The notes below the pieces were generated by a model, which saw only the letters and a program-made list of their open reading frames with translations, did no database searches and was not told the DNA's origin. From an uncultured Bacteroidales bacterium (GTDB taxonomy: Bacteria; Bacteroidota; Bacteroidia; Bacteroidales; Bacteroidaceae), in contig CADCBH010000022.1 of assembly GCA_902799655.1 (NCBI GenBank), forward strand, positions 1 to 34,927: a DNA stretch of 34,927 bases, written 5' to 3'. The position numbers and the translations under genes are program-made. Positions 1 to 7,436 of the stretch are shown here, piece after piece; the stretch's first letter is position 1; each line of letters starts with the position of its first letter.

Positions 1-1
1 T

Positions 2-313
2 ATAGGCCTATTCAACAACTACTGCCGACAGACCAAGGAGAATGTCTATGTTGTCGAAGGCAATCGCCTCGTGCTGAAACAGAGTTGCGAGCTCAAGCCC
101 TTTACGCAGTACCTGCAGCCAGCAGATGGTCTGACCAATCTGCCTGCCTATCTCACCATCGTCGATGTCGATAATCCCACAGGCATTGACGAGGTAAGCG
201 GACAGCATCAGCCCCATAGTGGCGACTATTACGATCTGCAGGGCCGACGCCTCTCTGGCAAGCCTCAGCGTGGCCTCTATATCCAGAATGGCAAGAAGTT
301 CATCATTCTCTAA
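2..313 (+). CDS. C-terminal part of a secreted or surface protein (5' end outside window)
   Basis: An open frame runs in from the left edge and stops at TAA 311-313, giving about 103 residues of a longer protein. The recognisable part is the tail, with Gly-Ile-Asp-Glu-Val, then Tyr-Tyr-Asp-Leu-Gln-Gly-Arg-Arg, then Gly-Leu-Tyr-Ile-Gln-Asn-Gly-Lys-Lys. This 'D-LxGRR ... GxYIxNGKK' ending is common on exported Prevotella proteins and resembles a Por-type C-terminal sorting domain (family knowledge). The functional domain lies outside the window, so no activity can be assigned. The stop overlaps the stop of the convergent peptidase gene by four bases. Confidence 0.75.
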   Translation: MGLFNNYCRQTKENVYVVEGNRLVLKQSCELKPFTQYLQPADGLTNLPAYLTIVDVDNPTGIDEVSGQHQPHSGDYYDLQGRRLSGKPQRGLYIQNGKKFIIL

Positions 314-1659
314 TTGATATAGGTCTTGATATAGTCCATCACCTCTTGCTTCACATTGGCTGGACAAAGGGTCGGGTCATTGATTTTGGAGCTGTGTACG
401 CCTATAGGGTTGATAATCATCTTGGCGTTAGAGCCAATCTTCTCTGGCTTGCCAGCCGACCAGGGGTCATCATGTGAGTAGTAGAAAAGAAGAGGAACGG
501 TAGAGTTGAGAAAGAAGTTCTTAGACATAACTGTGCGGACGCTGTTGTCGTAGTACTTCACCAACCAGCGGTCTTCATCATGCAACCTGGACAGCAGCAT
601 ATCCTCTGCCTTGAAACTGGTGCCCTCCAGCAGATCGGCAAAGTCGTTGTGGACGGGGTTGGGGAAACCTTGTTCCTTTGCGCAATCCACAAAGTAGGTA
701 TAGGTGGTTTCGTCTCTTAAATTCTGAATATTATCGAAAATCGCCTTTACATATGAACTCTCTTTCTCGACCATAGACTCTAAATATTTTTTGTGTATGC
801 TGGGAATCGTGTTCTGAAACATCGAGAAGAAGGTGTCGAAGGTATTATAGACATATTCGGTAAACGACGGAACGGGGCTCCCCTTTTTCTTAAATTCCTC
901 GCAGACTTTCTGATACATTCCCTCTTCACCATTCTTAAGTGCCCTGCGGATGCTCTCTTTCATGATGTCGCGCACCTCTTTGGTGCTTACCTCGTTAAAG
1001 AGATATTCTCCATAGCGTTTGTCATCAAGACTTACGTTGAAGGGTGCACAGAAGGCTGCTGCCAAATTCATGTCGTTTGGATAATAATAGGCATAATCTA
1101 TTGCGCTCTCACCACTCTTGCTGAGACCAAAGCTCATCCACTTCCCCTTGAAGATAGGCTTCAGAGCCTGACAGACAGCATGGAGGTCAGCCGAGGCCTG
1201 GGCACTCGTTTGAAAATTCCATCTCCCTCTGTCCTGATTGAAGGATTCGCCGAAGTTGCGATGCTCCACGTGTACTATGTTGGCATTCAGGTTGATTCCA
1301 ATATCTTCAGCATCTTTGAATCCATCCCAAAGATAACCCTCCGTCATCATGATGGTGGGGCGGTCGAAACCTCGGAACATGATACACACCTTCTGTTTGA
1401 ACTTGTCTGCGTCGGGCTGGTTGTGGTTCACAGGCTGTTCGATAAACATACTGTATTGCGAGAGGTAATTCAGTTCACCCTTTTTCTTCTTCTCCGTTGC
1501 CTCCTTGTCTGGATTCTCCTTGATGTCTGTGAAGAGGTGAGTGCTGGTCAGCGCCTCATCGAGGGTTTTGAATGATACAGAATTGTCGTTGTTGTCGGTA
1601 CACGACGCGATGCCCAGGGCTATCACCAGAAGCATCCAAAGCTTTAGCGTATTCTTCAT
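310..1659 (-). CDS. S37-like serine peptidase (tripeptidyl aminopeptidase family), lipoprotein
   Basis: 449 residues. The start at 1659 is chosen because it begins a clear lipoprotein signal (hydrophobic 6-16, then Ile-Ala-Ser-Cys with Cys20) and lies about 20 bases downstream of a good promoter box; the frame is open further upstream but without a signal. An acidic Thr-Asp-Asn-Asn-Asp stretch after Cys20 resembles Bacteroidota surface-export signals. Family marks are Phe-Asp-Arg-Pro-Thr near 98-102, Glu-His-Arg-Asn-Phe-Gly-Glu-Ser near 132-139, the nucleophile motif Gly-Leu-Ser-Lys-Ser-Gly with Ser180, an Asp at 397/398 and His422. These match peptidase S37 (PS-10), which removes short peptides from the N-terminus of oligopeptides. 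Probably a monocistronic periplasmic or surface peptidase. Assignment to S37 rather than S28 is by motif only. Confidence 0.8.
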   Translation of the reverse strand: MKNTLKLWMLLVIALGIASCTDNNDNSVSFKTLDEALTSTHLFTDIKENPDKEATEKKKKGELNYLSQYSMFIEQPVNHNQPDADKFKQKVCIMFRGFDRPTIMMTEGYLWDGFKDAEDIGINLNANIVHVEHRNFGESFNQDRGRWNFQTSAQASADLHAVCQALKPIFKGKWMSFGLSKSGESAIDYAYYYPNDMNLAAAFCAPFNVSLDDKRYGEYLFNEVSTKEVRDIMKESIRRALKNGEEGMYQKVCEEFKKKGSPVPSFTEYVYNTFDTFFSMFQNTIPSIHKKYLESMVEKESSYVKAIFDNIQNLRDETTYTYFVDCAKEQGFPNPVHNDFADLLEGTSFKAEDMLLSRLHDEDRWLVKYYDNSVRTVMSKNFFLNSTVPLLFYYSHDDPWSAGKPEKIGSNAKMIINPIGVHSSKINDPTLCPANVKQEVMDYIKTYIN

Positions 1660-1683
1660 TGTCAATATATCTTTTTCTCGATG

Positions 1684-1715
1684 CAAATATACAAAAAAAG
1701 GGGGAGAAAACAAAA
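1684..1715 (-). promoter_or_regulatory. Promoter of the S37-like peptidase gene
   Basis: On the minus strand a TATATTTG box (complement of 1684-1691) is preceded by TTTTG (complement of 1711-1715) with a 19-base spacer, a full match to the Bacteroidota sigma-factor consensus. Predicted leader is about 20 bases. Confidence 0.75.
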
Positions 1716-1907
1716 TCGTTTTGTTAATAATAAGTTTTTGGGGCGAATCCTTGGGTTTATCCCGCACCTTAAATCCGCAGAGTCATCCTAATGTGACGAA
1801 GGGATAGGTATGTTTGAATTGTTCCCATTGTTGTAAAGTTTTTTAGTTAAACATAAGTTTTTGTTGTTGTGTTGTTGTTTTTGTTTGGTTTTTGTATTGT
1901 TTGCGCC

Positions 1908-1995
1908 GTCATGAGCGTTTAGGCTTTTCTCTTCGAGCGTTCAGTCTTAACTCTGCAGGCGATAAGACTTTTCTCTCTCAGCAATCAGTCTTCCC
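1908..1995. repeat. Degenerate tandem array, four units of 22 bases
   Basis: Four consecutive 22-base units (1908-1929, 1930-1951, 1952-1973, 1974-1995) align without gaps. On the minus strand each unit begins G-n-n-A-A-G, continues n-C-T, then A at position 11 and G-C at 14-15. Copies are diverged elsewhere. The period equals that of the better-preserved arrays at 29879-30033, and part of the core is shared with them. Confidence 0.65.
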
Positions 1996-2011
1996 TCATT
2001 TTTCGACGCTA

Positions 2012-2019
2012 CAAAGGTA
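2012..2019 (-). promoter_or_regulatory. Orphan promoter-like box
   Basis: The complement of 2012-2019 reads TACCTTTG, a perfect Bacteroidota -7 box. No clear -33 TTG is seen at the right distance. It points into the 22-base repeat array; the only open frame directly behind it is a few codons long. It could be a decayed promoter or drive a small untranslated RNA. Confidence 0.3.
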
Positions 2020-2101
2020 CAACATTCCCATTGCGGTTCACGAATGTTTTATAAGAAATTTTTTATTTTTGCGATTTTATTTTCGTACTGAAAAGGTTGA
2101 C

Positions 2102-2241
2102 GTTGCAGTGTTGCAGTGTTGCAGTTCTCGAAAAGCTATTCCCATACCCTAAAAATACTTCTATATTTATATATAAATATAGAGTTAATTTTTGACATTC
2201 ATACAACCTGTTTTGGAACTGCAACACTGCAACGCTGCAAC
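2102..2241. repeat. 140-base symmetric inverted repeat with TTGCAG-rich ends
   Basis: The element is centred at 2171.5. The outer 26 bases of each arm (2102-2127 and 2216-2241) match at 25 of 26 positions and consist of three spaced copies of GTTGCAG. The central 22 bases (2161-2182) form a perfect AT-only-core palindrome. The intermediate parts of the arms are diverged but equal in length, so symmetry is kept. No transposase or terminal target duplication is visible. Confidence 0.75.
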
Positions 2242-2282
2242 AGCAAGAGCAGAGTGACACATTGCAGCCGTTTTTTTAGGAT

Positions 2283-3023
2283 TTATCGCCTGCGGCGGCG
2301 AGGGGCTGGCGCTTTGGGCTTCTTGGGTTCTTCCTTAGGGGCGAAGGGGTTGACGAGGATGGTGGCGCGGAGGATGCGCACATCGGTCAGAGGACGGTGG
2401 TGCTTGTCGACCGCCATCTGCTGAATCTTGTCAACGACATCGAGGCCCTGCAGTACCTCGCCAAAGATGGTATATTGTCCGTCGAGATGGGGTGTGCCAC
2501 CCGTGGTCTTATAGACGTCAATCATCTCGGGAGTGAGCTGTACACGGCCATGGGTGAGGGTGTCGAGGCGCTGCTGTACGCGACTGATGCCCACGTCGTT
2601 CATCTGGCGTCCCCAGACGATATAGAACTGGCAGGCGCTGGAGCGCATATCGGGGTTGACCTCATCGGGCTCTCTGGCGGCAGCGACAACGCCACGGCGG
2701 TGGAAGATCTGGGGCAGGCGGAACTCGGGCTCGGTGGTGTAGTCGAGGTCACCAGTGCCCAGCTGCTGACCGGGCTGGGCATGCCTGCTGTTGAGGTCGC
2801 CACCCTGTATCATGAAGTCCTTGACGACGCGATGGAAGAGTAGGGAGTCGTAGACGTGTAACTTGACGAGTTTCAGGAAGTTGTCGCGATGTAACGGGGT
2901 CTCGTTGTACAGGGCGATATGGATGTTGCCCTCGGTGGTTTCGAGCAGCACTTCTGCCCGTTCCTGTGCCAGCAGTGGCAGGGGGCAGAGCAGTAGGAGT
3001 AACGATAGGATTTTCTGTTTCAT
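2283..3023 (-). CDS. Secreted cyclophilin-type peptidyl-prolyl cis-trans isomerase
   Basis: 246 residues. An N-terminal signal peptide (Lys-rich start, poly-Leu core, cleavage near Ala19-Gln20) directs it to the periplasm. The cyclophilin domain follows, with the catalytic block Phe-His-Arg-Val-Val-Lys-Asp-Phe-Met-Ile-Gln-Gly-Gly-Asp at 63-76 (catalytic Arg65), the downstream Ser-Ser-Ala-Cys-Gln-Phe-Tyr-Ile block and the Thr-Ile-Phe-Gly-Glu-Val block. It would catalyse proline isomerisation during folding of exported proteins. An insert between the last two blocks and a Pro/Lys tail ending in five arginines are extra to the core domain. The start codon is only four bases from a strong promoter box, so the mRNA is probably leaderless. 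Divergent from aspS. Confidence 0.9.
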   Translation of the reverse strand: MKQKILSLLLLLCPLPLLAQERAEVLLETTEGNIHIALYNETPLHRDNFLKLVKLHVYDSLLFHRVVKDFMIQGGDLNSRHAQPGQQLGTGDLDYTTEPEFRLPQIFHRRGVVAAAREPDEVNPDMRSSACQFYIVWGRQMNDVGISRVQQRLDTLTHGRVQLTPEMIDVYKTTGGTPHLDGQYTIFGEVLQGLDVVDKIQQMAVDKHHRPLTDVRILRATILVNPFAPKEEPKKPKAPAPRRRRR

Positions 3024-3026
3024 GCT

Positions 3027-3035
3027 GCAAAGATA
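3027..3035 (-). promoter_or_regulatory. Promoter box of the cyclophilin gene (leaderless arrangement)
   Basis: The complement of 3027-3035 reads TATCTTTGC, and the ATG begins at 3023. With initiation a few bases after the box, transcription would begin at or next to the start codon. Confidence 0.65.
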
Positions 3036-3052
3036 CGATTTTTTTCGATTTG

Positions 3053-3084
3053 TTTTGCATTTTGCTCACTAATTCGTACCTTTG
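3053..3084 (+). promoter_or_regulatory. Promoter of aspS
   Basis: TTTTG at 3053-3057 and TACCTTTG at 3077-3084 with a 19-base spacer match the Bacteroidota consensus. Divergent from the cyclophilin promoter box at 3027-3035. Confidence 0.75.
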
Positions 3085-3114
3085 CAGGTCGAAAACGAAT
3101 AAACAATATATATA

Positions 3115-4881
3115 ATGTATAGAAGCAAGACTTGTGGTGAGCTGCGACTCACCGATGCCGGACAGCAGGTGACGCTGGCCGGATGGGTTCAGAAAACCCG
3201 TAAGATGGGAGGTATGACGTTTGTGGATTTGCGTGACCGCTATGGCATCACGCAGCTGGTATTCGACGAGTCGAAGGATGCTGAGCTGTGCGAGCGTGCC
3301 AACAAACTGGGACGTGAATACTGCATACAGGTGGTAGGAGTGGTCAGCGAGCGCCAGTCGAAGAATCCGAAGATGGAGACTGGTGACATCGAGATACTCG
3401 CTGCTGAGCTCAACGTGCTGAGCGAGAGTCAGACACCTCCTTTCACCATTGAGGATAATACCGATGGTGGCGATGACATCCGCATGAAGTATCGCTACCT
3501 CGACCTGCGCCGTTCGTGCGTTCGCAAGAACCTGGAGCTGCGCCACCGTATGACGATTCTGATACGTAACTTCCTCGACAACTTGAACTTCATCGAGGTG
3601 GAGACTCCTATCCTGATTGGTTCGACTCCAGAGGGTGCCCGCGACTTCGTGGTGCCTTCGCGTATGAACCCAGGACAGTTCTATGCGCTGCCCCAGAGTC
3701 CGCAGACGCTGAAGCAGTTGCTGATGGTATCAGGTTTCGACCGTTACTTCCAGATTGCCAAGTGCTTCCGTGATGAGGACCTGCGTGCCGATCGTCAGCC
3801 TGAGTTCACACAGATAGACTGTGAGATGTCGTTTGCCGACCAGGAGGATGTGCTGCAGATTTTCGAGGACTTGGCCCGTCACCTCTTCAAGGAGGTGCGT
3901 GGCGTAGAGCTGCCCCCATTGGAGCGTATGACGTGGCATGAGGCTATGCGTCGCTTTGGTTCGGACAAGCCCGACCTGCGCTTTGGTATGGAGTTTGTCG
4001 AACTGATGGACGTGCTGAAAGGTACGGGCGAGTTCCCCGTCTTCAACGAGGCTGAATATATCGGAGGTATCGTGGTGCCCGGATGTGCTGACTACACCCG
4101 CAAGCAGCTCGACCAGCTGACAGACTTCGTGAAGCGTCCGCAGGTGGGTGCCAAGGGTCTGGTATATGTGAAGTTCAATGCTGACGGTACTGTCAAGAGT
4201 TCTATCGATAAGTTCTACCAGCCCGAGGTTTGGCAGAACCTGAAGGAGAAGACTGGTGCCAAGGATGGCGACCTCGTGCTGATTCTCAGTGGCGACAAGG
4301 CCAACAAGACACGTACACAGCTCTGCACGCTGCGCCTGGAGATGGGCGACCGTCTGGGACTGCGCGACAAGGATACCTTCAAGTGCCTGTGGATTGTCGA
4401 TTTCCCACTCTTCGAGTGGAGCGACGAGGAGCAGCGCCTGATGGCTACCCACCATCCGTTTACCCTGCCCAATCCTGATGATATCCCCTTGCTCGATACA
4501 GCTCCTGAGAAGGTGCGTGCTGTGGCCTACGACTTCGTATGCAACGGTATCGAGGTAGGTGGTGGCAGTCTGCGTATCCATGATGGAAAGCTGCAGGAGA
4601 AGATGTTCCAGATTCTGGGCTTCACGCCTGAGCGTGCGATGGCACAGTTCGGCTTCCTCATCAATGCCTTCAAGTATGGTGCTCCCCCTCATGCTGGTCT
4701 CGCTTTTGGTCTTGATCGCTTTGTCAGCATCATGGCTGGTCTCGACTCGATTCGTGACTGCATCGCCTTCCCGAAGAACAACTCAGGTCGCGACGTGATG
4801 CTCGATGCTCCTGGTGAACTGGACCCCAAGCAGTTGGAAGAACTTCAGCTGAAAGTGGAGTTGACTGCCGAGAGTGAATAA
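3115..4881 (+). CDS. aspS: Aspartyl-tRNA synthetase
   Basis: 588 residues, the usual length for the bacterial enzyme, which charges tRNA-Asp with aspartate in the cytoplasm. The N-terminal OB-fold anticodon-binding domain shows Gly-Trp-Val-Gln at 23-26 and Phe-Val-Asp-Leu-Arg-Asp-Arg at 36-42. Class II core: Tyr-Leu-Asp-Leu-Arg-Arg at 128-133, motif 1 around 153-167, motif 2 [14 protein letters not shown] at 218-231, and motif 3 Gly-Leu-Asp-Arg near 533-536. The insertion (GAD) domain typical of bacterial AspRS fits the length. Transcribed alone from the promoter at 3053-3084. Whether it charges only Asp or also Asn-tRNA cannot be told from here. Confidence 0.97.
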   Translation: MYRSKTCGELRLTDAGQQVTLAGWVQKTRKMGGMTFVDLRDRYGITQLVFDESKDAELCERANKLGREYCIQVVGVVSERQSKNPKMETGDIEILAAELNVLSESQTPPFTIEDNTDGGDDIRMKYRYLDLRRSCVRKNLELRHRMTILIRNFLDNLNFIEVETPILIGSTPEGARDFVVPSRMNPGQFYALPQSPQTLKQLLMVSGFDRYFQIAKCFRDEDLRADRQPEFTQIDCEMSFADQEDVLQIFEDLARHLFKEVRGVELPPLERMTWHEAMRRFGSDKPDLRFGMEFVELMDVLKGTGEFPVFNEAEYIGGIVVPGCADYTRKQLDQLTDFVKRPQVGAKGLVYVKFNADGTVKSSIDKFYQPEVWQNLKEKTGAKDGDLVLILSGDKANKTRTQLCTLRLEMGDRLGLRDKDTFKCLWIVDFPLFEWSDEEQRLMATHHPFTLPNPDDIPLLDTAPEKVRAVAYDFVCNGIEVGGGSLRIHDGKLQEKMFQILGFTPERAMAQFGFLINAFKYGAPPHAGLAFGLDRFVSIMAGLDSIRDCIAFPKNNSGRDVMLDAPGELDPKQLEELQLKVELTAESE

Positions 4882-4988
4882 ATAGCTTTTTTAACATTTT
4901 GGTTATTAAGCGATTGACTTACATCAAGAAATGCGTTATTTGTTCCTTAAAACGAACTGTTTGCGATAACAAATTTCGAAAAAGTCGT

Positions 4989-4996
4989 TAATTTTG
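4989..4996 (+). promoter_or_regulatory. Promoter box of the winged-helix protein gene
   Basis: TAATTTTG at 4989-4996 matches the -7 consensus. The nearest TTG (4961-4963) is 25 bases upstream, longer than usual, so only the -7 box is well supported. Confidence 0.6.
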
Positions 4997-5043
4997 CACC
5001 GTAGAAATAGATAAATCTATCAACGCATATTAATTTAAGAACT

Positions 5044-5337
5044 ATGGCAGAAAAGAAAACTACGAAGAAGGCCGCTGCTCCCAAGGCTGAGGAGAAGAAG
5101 GCAACCGTAAAGAAGGCTGCTGCTCCTAAGAAGGCAGCTGTTGTTGTTAACGCTGAGAATGCTGGTTTCAAGGCTGGTGATGTTTATCAGGCTCTGGCTG
5201 CTGCTAGCAAGGCTCTTACTGTTAAGGAAATCGCTAAGGCTGCTAAGATCAGCGAAGAGGAGACTCTGCTGGGTCTGGGCTGGCTCTTCAAGGAGGGCAA
5301 GCTGGCTGCTGCTGACGAGAAGATTACATTGGCTTAA
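5044..5337 (+). CDS. Small winged-helix protein with Lys/Ala-rich basic tail (DUF2582-like)
   Basis: 97 residues. Residues 1-35 are almost entirely Lys, Ala, Pro, Glu and Thr, like a histone H1 tail. Residues about 44-92 (Asp-Val-Tyr-Gln-Ala-Leu ... Leu-Gly-Leu-Gly-Trp-Leu-Phe-Lys-Glu-Gly-Lys) match the small winged-helix family PF10771/DUF2582. The likely role is nucleic-acid binding, possibly nucleoid-associated (inference). Codon use is strongly biased (GCT, AAG, GTT repeated), which suggests high expression. A terminator-like hairpin follows at 5364-5398. Confidence 0.8.
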   Translation: MAEKKTTKKAAAPKAEEKKATVKKAAAPKKAAVVVNAENAGFKAGDVYQALAAASKALTVKEIAKAAKISEEETLLGLGWLFKEGKLAAADEKITLA

Positions 5338-5363
5338 TCTACAAGTTAAGAACCATAAAAGAG

Positions 5364-5398
5364 GGCTGGTAAGCTTTAGGGCGTGCCGGCCTTTTTTT
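5364..5398 (+). terminator. Rho-independent terminator or attenuator
   Basis: GGCTGG (5364-5369) pairs with CCGGCC (5386-5391) with one G-U pair and a 16-base loop, followed by seven T (5392-5398). It lies 26 bases after the winged-helix stop and 18 bases before the GTG of the next gene. Confidence 0.6.
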
Positions 5399-5415
5399 AC
5401 GTCGATGATAGCATA

Positions 5416-5763
5416 GTGAACTACGACCAACAGATACTGAAAATCCTGACTGAGGCAGGCGAACGGGGCATTAGCGTGCAGGTGATATGCAAGCACGTCT
5501 ATAATATGAACCGTACGTTCTTCGTCACTCCTGACTATGAGGAGATACGCAGCTATGTACAGCAGTATCTGCTGAAAAACTCCAAATCCAACCAGTCGCT
5601 GATAGAGAGTACGGGACAACGGGGCTATTACCGCCTGAATATGACAGGCTCGTCGGATGCACGCCAGCTGCTGTTGCAGTTCCGTGAAGAACAGCAGCCT
5701 GCCAAAGAAGAGGAGAAAGCCCCCAAGGACCTCTCGCTCGACCTATTTGATACGATGGTATAA
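5416..5763 (+). CDS. Conserved hypothetical protein, possibly winged-helix
   Basis: 115 residues from GTG 5416. A GTG in the same frame at 5383 lies inside the terminator stem, and 5416 gives a sensible start (Met-Asn-Tyr-Asp-Gln-Gln-Ile-Leu-Lys-Ile-Leu). No catalytic motif is visible. The first ~85 residues have the helix-helix-helix-strand feel of a small DNA-binding fold (Leu-rich helix, Gly-Ile-Ser-Val, then Arg-Gly-Tyr-Tyr-Arg-Leu as a possible wing), and the last 30 are charged (Glu/Lys-rich). The gene has no promoter of its own and sits behind the terminator of the winged-helix gene, so expression may depend on read-through. Its last 21 bases overlap the end of the convergent glycosyltransferase. 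Function unknown. Confidence 0.6.
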   Translation: MNYDQQILKILTEAGERGISVQVICKHVYNMNRTFFVTPDYEEIRSYVQQYLLKNSKSNQSLIESTGQRGYYRLNMTGSSDARQLLLQFREEQQPAKEEEKAPKDLSLDLFDTMV

Positions 5764-6846
5764 TTGGTGAAGCTGTTCTGCCGTCTTGCGCCAAGAGAAC
5801 AGTTTCGCACGTTCTAATCCCACTGCTTTTTGTTGCTGATAGAAAGCCTCGTCGTGTTCCAGACGAAGCATCATCTCTGTGATTTCCTCGCTCTTCTCAG
5901 GATTGATGAGAATGGCGTCGGGACCACCAATCTCAGGCATCGACGAGGTATTGCTGGTAATCACGGGTGTGCCGCATGCCATCGCCTCCAACAAGGGGAT
6001 GCCGAAACTCTCGCGCAGGGAGGTGTAGAGGAAGGCAAAGGCGTTGTTGTAGATCTTGGGCAGTTCGCTGTTGAGAATATATCCTGGCATGTCGATATGG
6101 TCGCGGATATTCTCAATATGATTTCGCACGATGATATCGTTGAGGTATGCCCTGTCGAGGTCGGCCATCAGCAGGCGACGCTTCACATCCGACTGCTCCA
6201 GATAGCGGGAATAGGCCACCAGCGTCCGCTCGGTATTCTTCTTGGGGTCGGTGTTGCCGAGGAAGAAGAAATAACCCACCCCCAGCCCCTCCGTAGGAGG
6301 GGAGCTTAGCGGGCGGAACCAATTGTTATAGCCATTGTAGATCATGGCCATGCGCTCCTCGGGGATGCCCAGCTTGCGGATGATGTTGTCTTTCTCGAAG
6401 TTGGAGACGGTAATGATGCGTTGGCAACGATTCAGGATGCGGGGCACGACCAGGCGACGATAGAGCCAGCCCATATTCTGGTAGAGCGACTTGTTGTTCT
6501 TGTCGCGTGGCTCCAGGAAGATGATGTCGTGAAGGGTGAGCACCAAGGGGATGTCACACCATAGCGGAGCGGTATTGCTGGTGCAGTGGAGCAGCTCCAC
6601 ACCATAGCGCTTGGCAGCACGAGGCAGCGCCAACTGTTCCCAAAGCGGGTAGGAGGGACACTTCAGTTCTATCACGTGAACGTTGGCATACTCCTCCAGA
6701 CAGCGGTCCTCACCGGGCTTGACGAAGACGAAATACTCGTCGCCCGTCGCCATTTGCTGCAGCTCCTTGATCTCCTGCAGCACGACATAATCCATGCCGT
6801 GCTTGTTCTTGCGGAAAATACGCTGTGCCTCGATACCTATCTTCAT
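5743..6846 (-). CDS. GT4-family glycosyltransferase with in-frame hinge repeat
   Basis: 367 residues, start ATG 6846 (Met-Lys-Ile-Gly-Ile-Glu-Ala-Gln-Arg), overlapping the acetyltransferase stop. GT-B fold: N-terminal Rossmann half to about 175, and C-terminal donor-binding half from about 192 with Phe-Phe-Phe-Leu-Gly-Asn-Thr-Asp-Pro-Lys-Lys-Asn and the EX7E pair Glu279/Glu287 followed by Ala-Met-Ala-Cys-Gly-Thr-Pro-Val. It transfers a sugar from a nucleotide-sugar donor to a growing glycan on the cytoplasmic side; donor and acceptor cannot be told. Odd: residues about 182-191 (Ser-Pro-Pro-Thr-Glu-Gly-Leu-Gly-Val-Gly) are coded by a GC-rich palindromic repeat placed at the domain hinge. Last gene of a three-gene operon (8596 to 5743). 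Confidence 0.88.
   Translation of the reverse strand: MKIGIEAQRIFRKNKHGMDYVVLQEIKELQQMATGDEYFVFVKPGEDRCLEEYANVHVIELKCPSYPLWEQLALPRAAKRYGVELLHCTSNTAPLWCDIPLVLTLHDIIFLEPRDKNNKSLYQNMGWLYRRLVVPRILNRCQRIITVSNFEKDNIIRKLGIPEERMAMIYNGYNNWFRPLSSPPTEGLGVGYFFFLGNTDPKKNTERTLVAYSRYLEQSDVKRRLLMADLDRAYLNDIIVRNHIENIRDHIDMPGYILNSELPKIYNNAFAFLYTSLRESFGIPLLEAMACGTPVITSNTSSMPEIGGPDAILINPEKSEEITEMMLRLEHDEAFYQQQKAVGLERAKLFSWRKTAEQLHQLYHRIK
6274..6310 (-). repeat. GC-rich palindromic repeat inside a glycosyltransferase gene
   Basis: CCCCTCC (6286-6292) and GGAGGGG (6296-6302) form a 7-base stem with a three-base loop, flanked by G-rich sequence on the coding strand. It keeps the reading frame and codes a Pro/Gly-rich hinge. 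It resembles the repeat at 9254-9290. Confidence 0.6.
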
Positions 6847-7436
6847 AGCTTTTTGATCATTTTGGCTGGAACACCAGCGACTAGAGTGTTGTCTTCCATA
6901 TCCTTGGTGACAACAGCCCCCGCTGCAACGACGCAATGGCTGCCAATGGTCACACCAGGCAGGACGACAGCATTGGCACCAATCCACACATCATCGCCAA
7001 TGACAACGGGCTTGGTGCTGATGCCCTGTTCGTCGATACGCTTCTCAGGATCGTCGAAGTTATGATTCAGAGCCGTGACCGTGATGCCTTGTGCGAGATT
7101 CACGTGGTTGCCGATGCATACAGGACCTATGACGGTACAATGGATGCCGATACGGGTGTGGTCGCCAATGATGACATCACCCACCGCATTGTTGATGCAG
7201 CAATACGACTCGATGACGCTGCGCCTGCCCAGCCAGAAGCGGCGGTAGGGTGGTGTGTCTAAGCGTACGCTACCGTATATCTTCGAGTGGCTGCCACGAT
7301 GCTGATAGAGGGGCGCCAACAGTCGGATATACCACCGAGGACGTGCATCGCGCTGGTTCATGATGAGGTAGTCCAGCCATCTCTTCAGTCTTGGCGAGGC
7401 GTTGAGCCCTGCCCGTAGTTGCTCCTTGTCTTTCAT
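6843..7436 (-). CDS. Hexapeptide-repeat acetyltransferase (WbbJ/maltose O-acetyltransferase type)
   Basis: 197 residues. The start at 7436 gives an ATGA overlap with the upstream glycosyltransferase stop. The left-handed beta-helix is visible as hexapeptide repeats (Val-Ile-Ile-Gly-Asp, Arg-Ile-Gly-Ile-His, Cys-Ile-Gly-Asn-His, then Val-Val-Ile-Gly-Asp-Asp-Val-Trp-Ile-Gly-Ala and Val-Val-Ala-Ala-Gly-Ala-Val-Val-Thr-Lys-Asp) with the typical loop containing Ala-Leu-Asn-His-Asn-Phe-Asp and the closing Ala-Gly-Val-Pro-Ala-Lys. The family moves acetyl from acetyl-CoA to a sugar hydroxyl. In this operon between two GT4 genes it most likely O-acetylates the glycan or its precursor. Confidence 0.88.
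   Translation of the reverse strand: MKDKEQLRAGLNASPRLKRWLDYLIMNQRDARPRWYIRLLAPLYQHRGSHSKIYGSVRLDTPPYRRFWLGRRSVIESYCCINNAVGDVIIGDHTRIGIHCTVIGPVCIGNHVNLAQGITVTALNHNFDDPEKRIDEQGISTKPVVIGDDVWIGANAVVLPGVTIGSHCVVAAGAVVTKDMEDNTLVAGVPAKMIKKL

Larger units (their letters stand above)
1716..2282. other. Gene-poor gap with T/G-rich tract, repeat array and palindrome
   Basis: Between the peptidase promoter and the cyclophilin gene I see no convincing gene. Open frames here are short, lack family resemblance and arise from the repeats. From left to right the gap holds a T/G-rich low-complexity tract (about 1835-1900), a degenerate 22-base-period array (1908-1995), an orphan minus-strand promoter-like box (2012-2019) and a 140-base inverted repeat (2102-2241). 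Confidence 0.7.

Noticed and set aside
793-1575. 260-codon open frame on the plus strand opposite the S37-like peptidase
   Set aside because: Antisense shadow; the minus strand shows signal, lipobox and catalytic motifs.
2063-2424. Two small genes of 65 and 102 codons on opposite strands in the cyclophilin upstream/downstream gap
   Set aside because: Both consist of the inverted repeat read from either strand; the shared peptide is a result of symmetry, not of common ancestry.
3730-4692. 320-codon open frame on the minus strand inside aspS
   Set aside because: Shadow of a GC-biased coding gene; no family resemblance and aspS is certain in this place.
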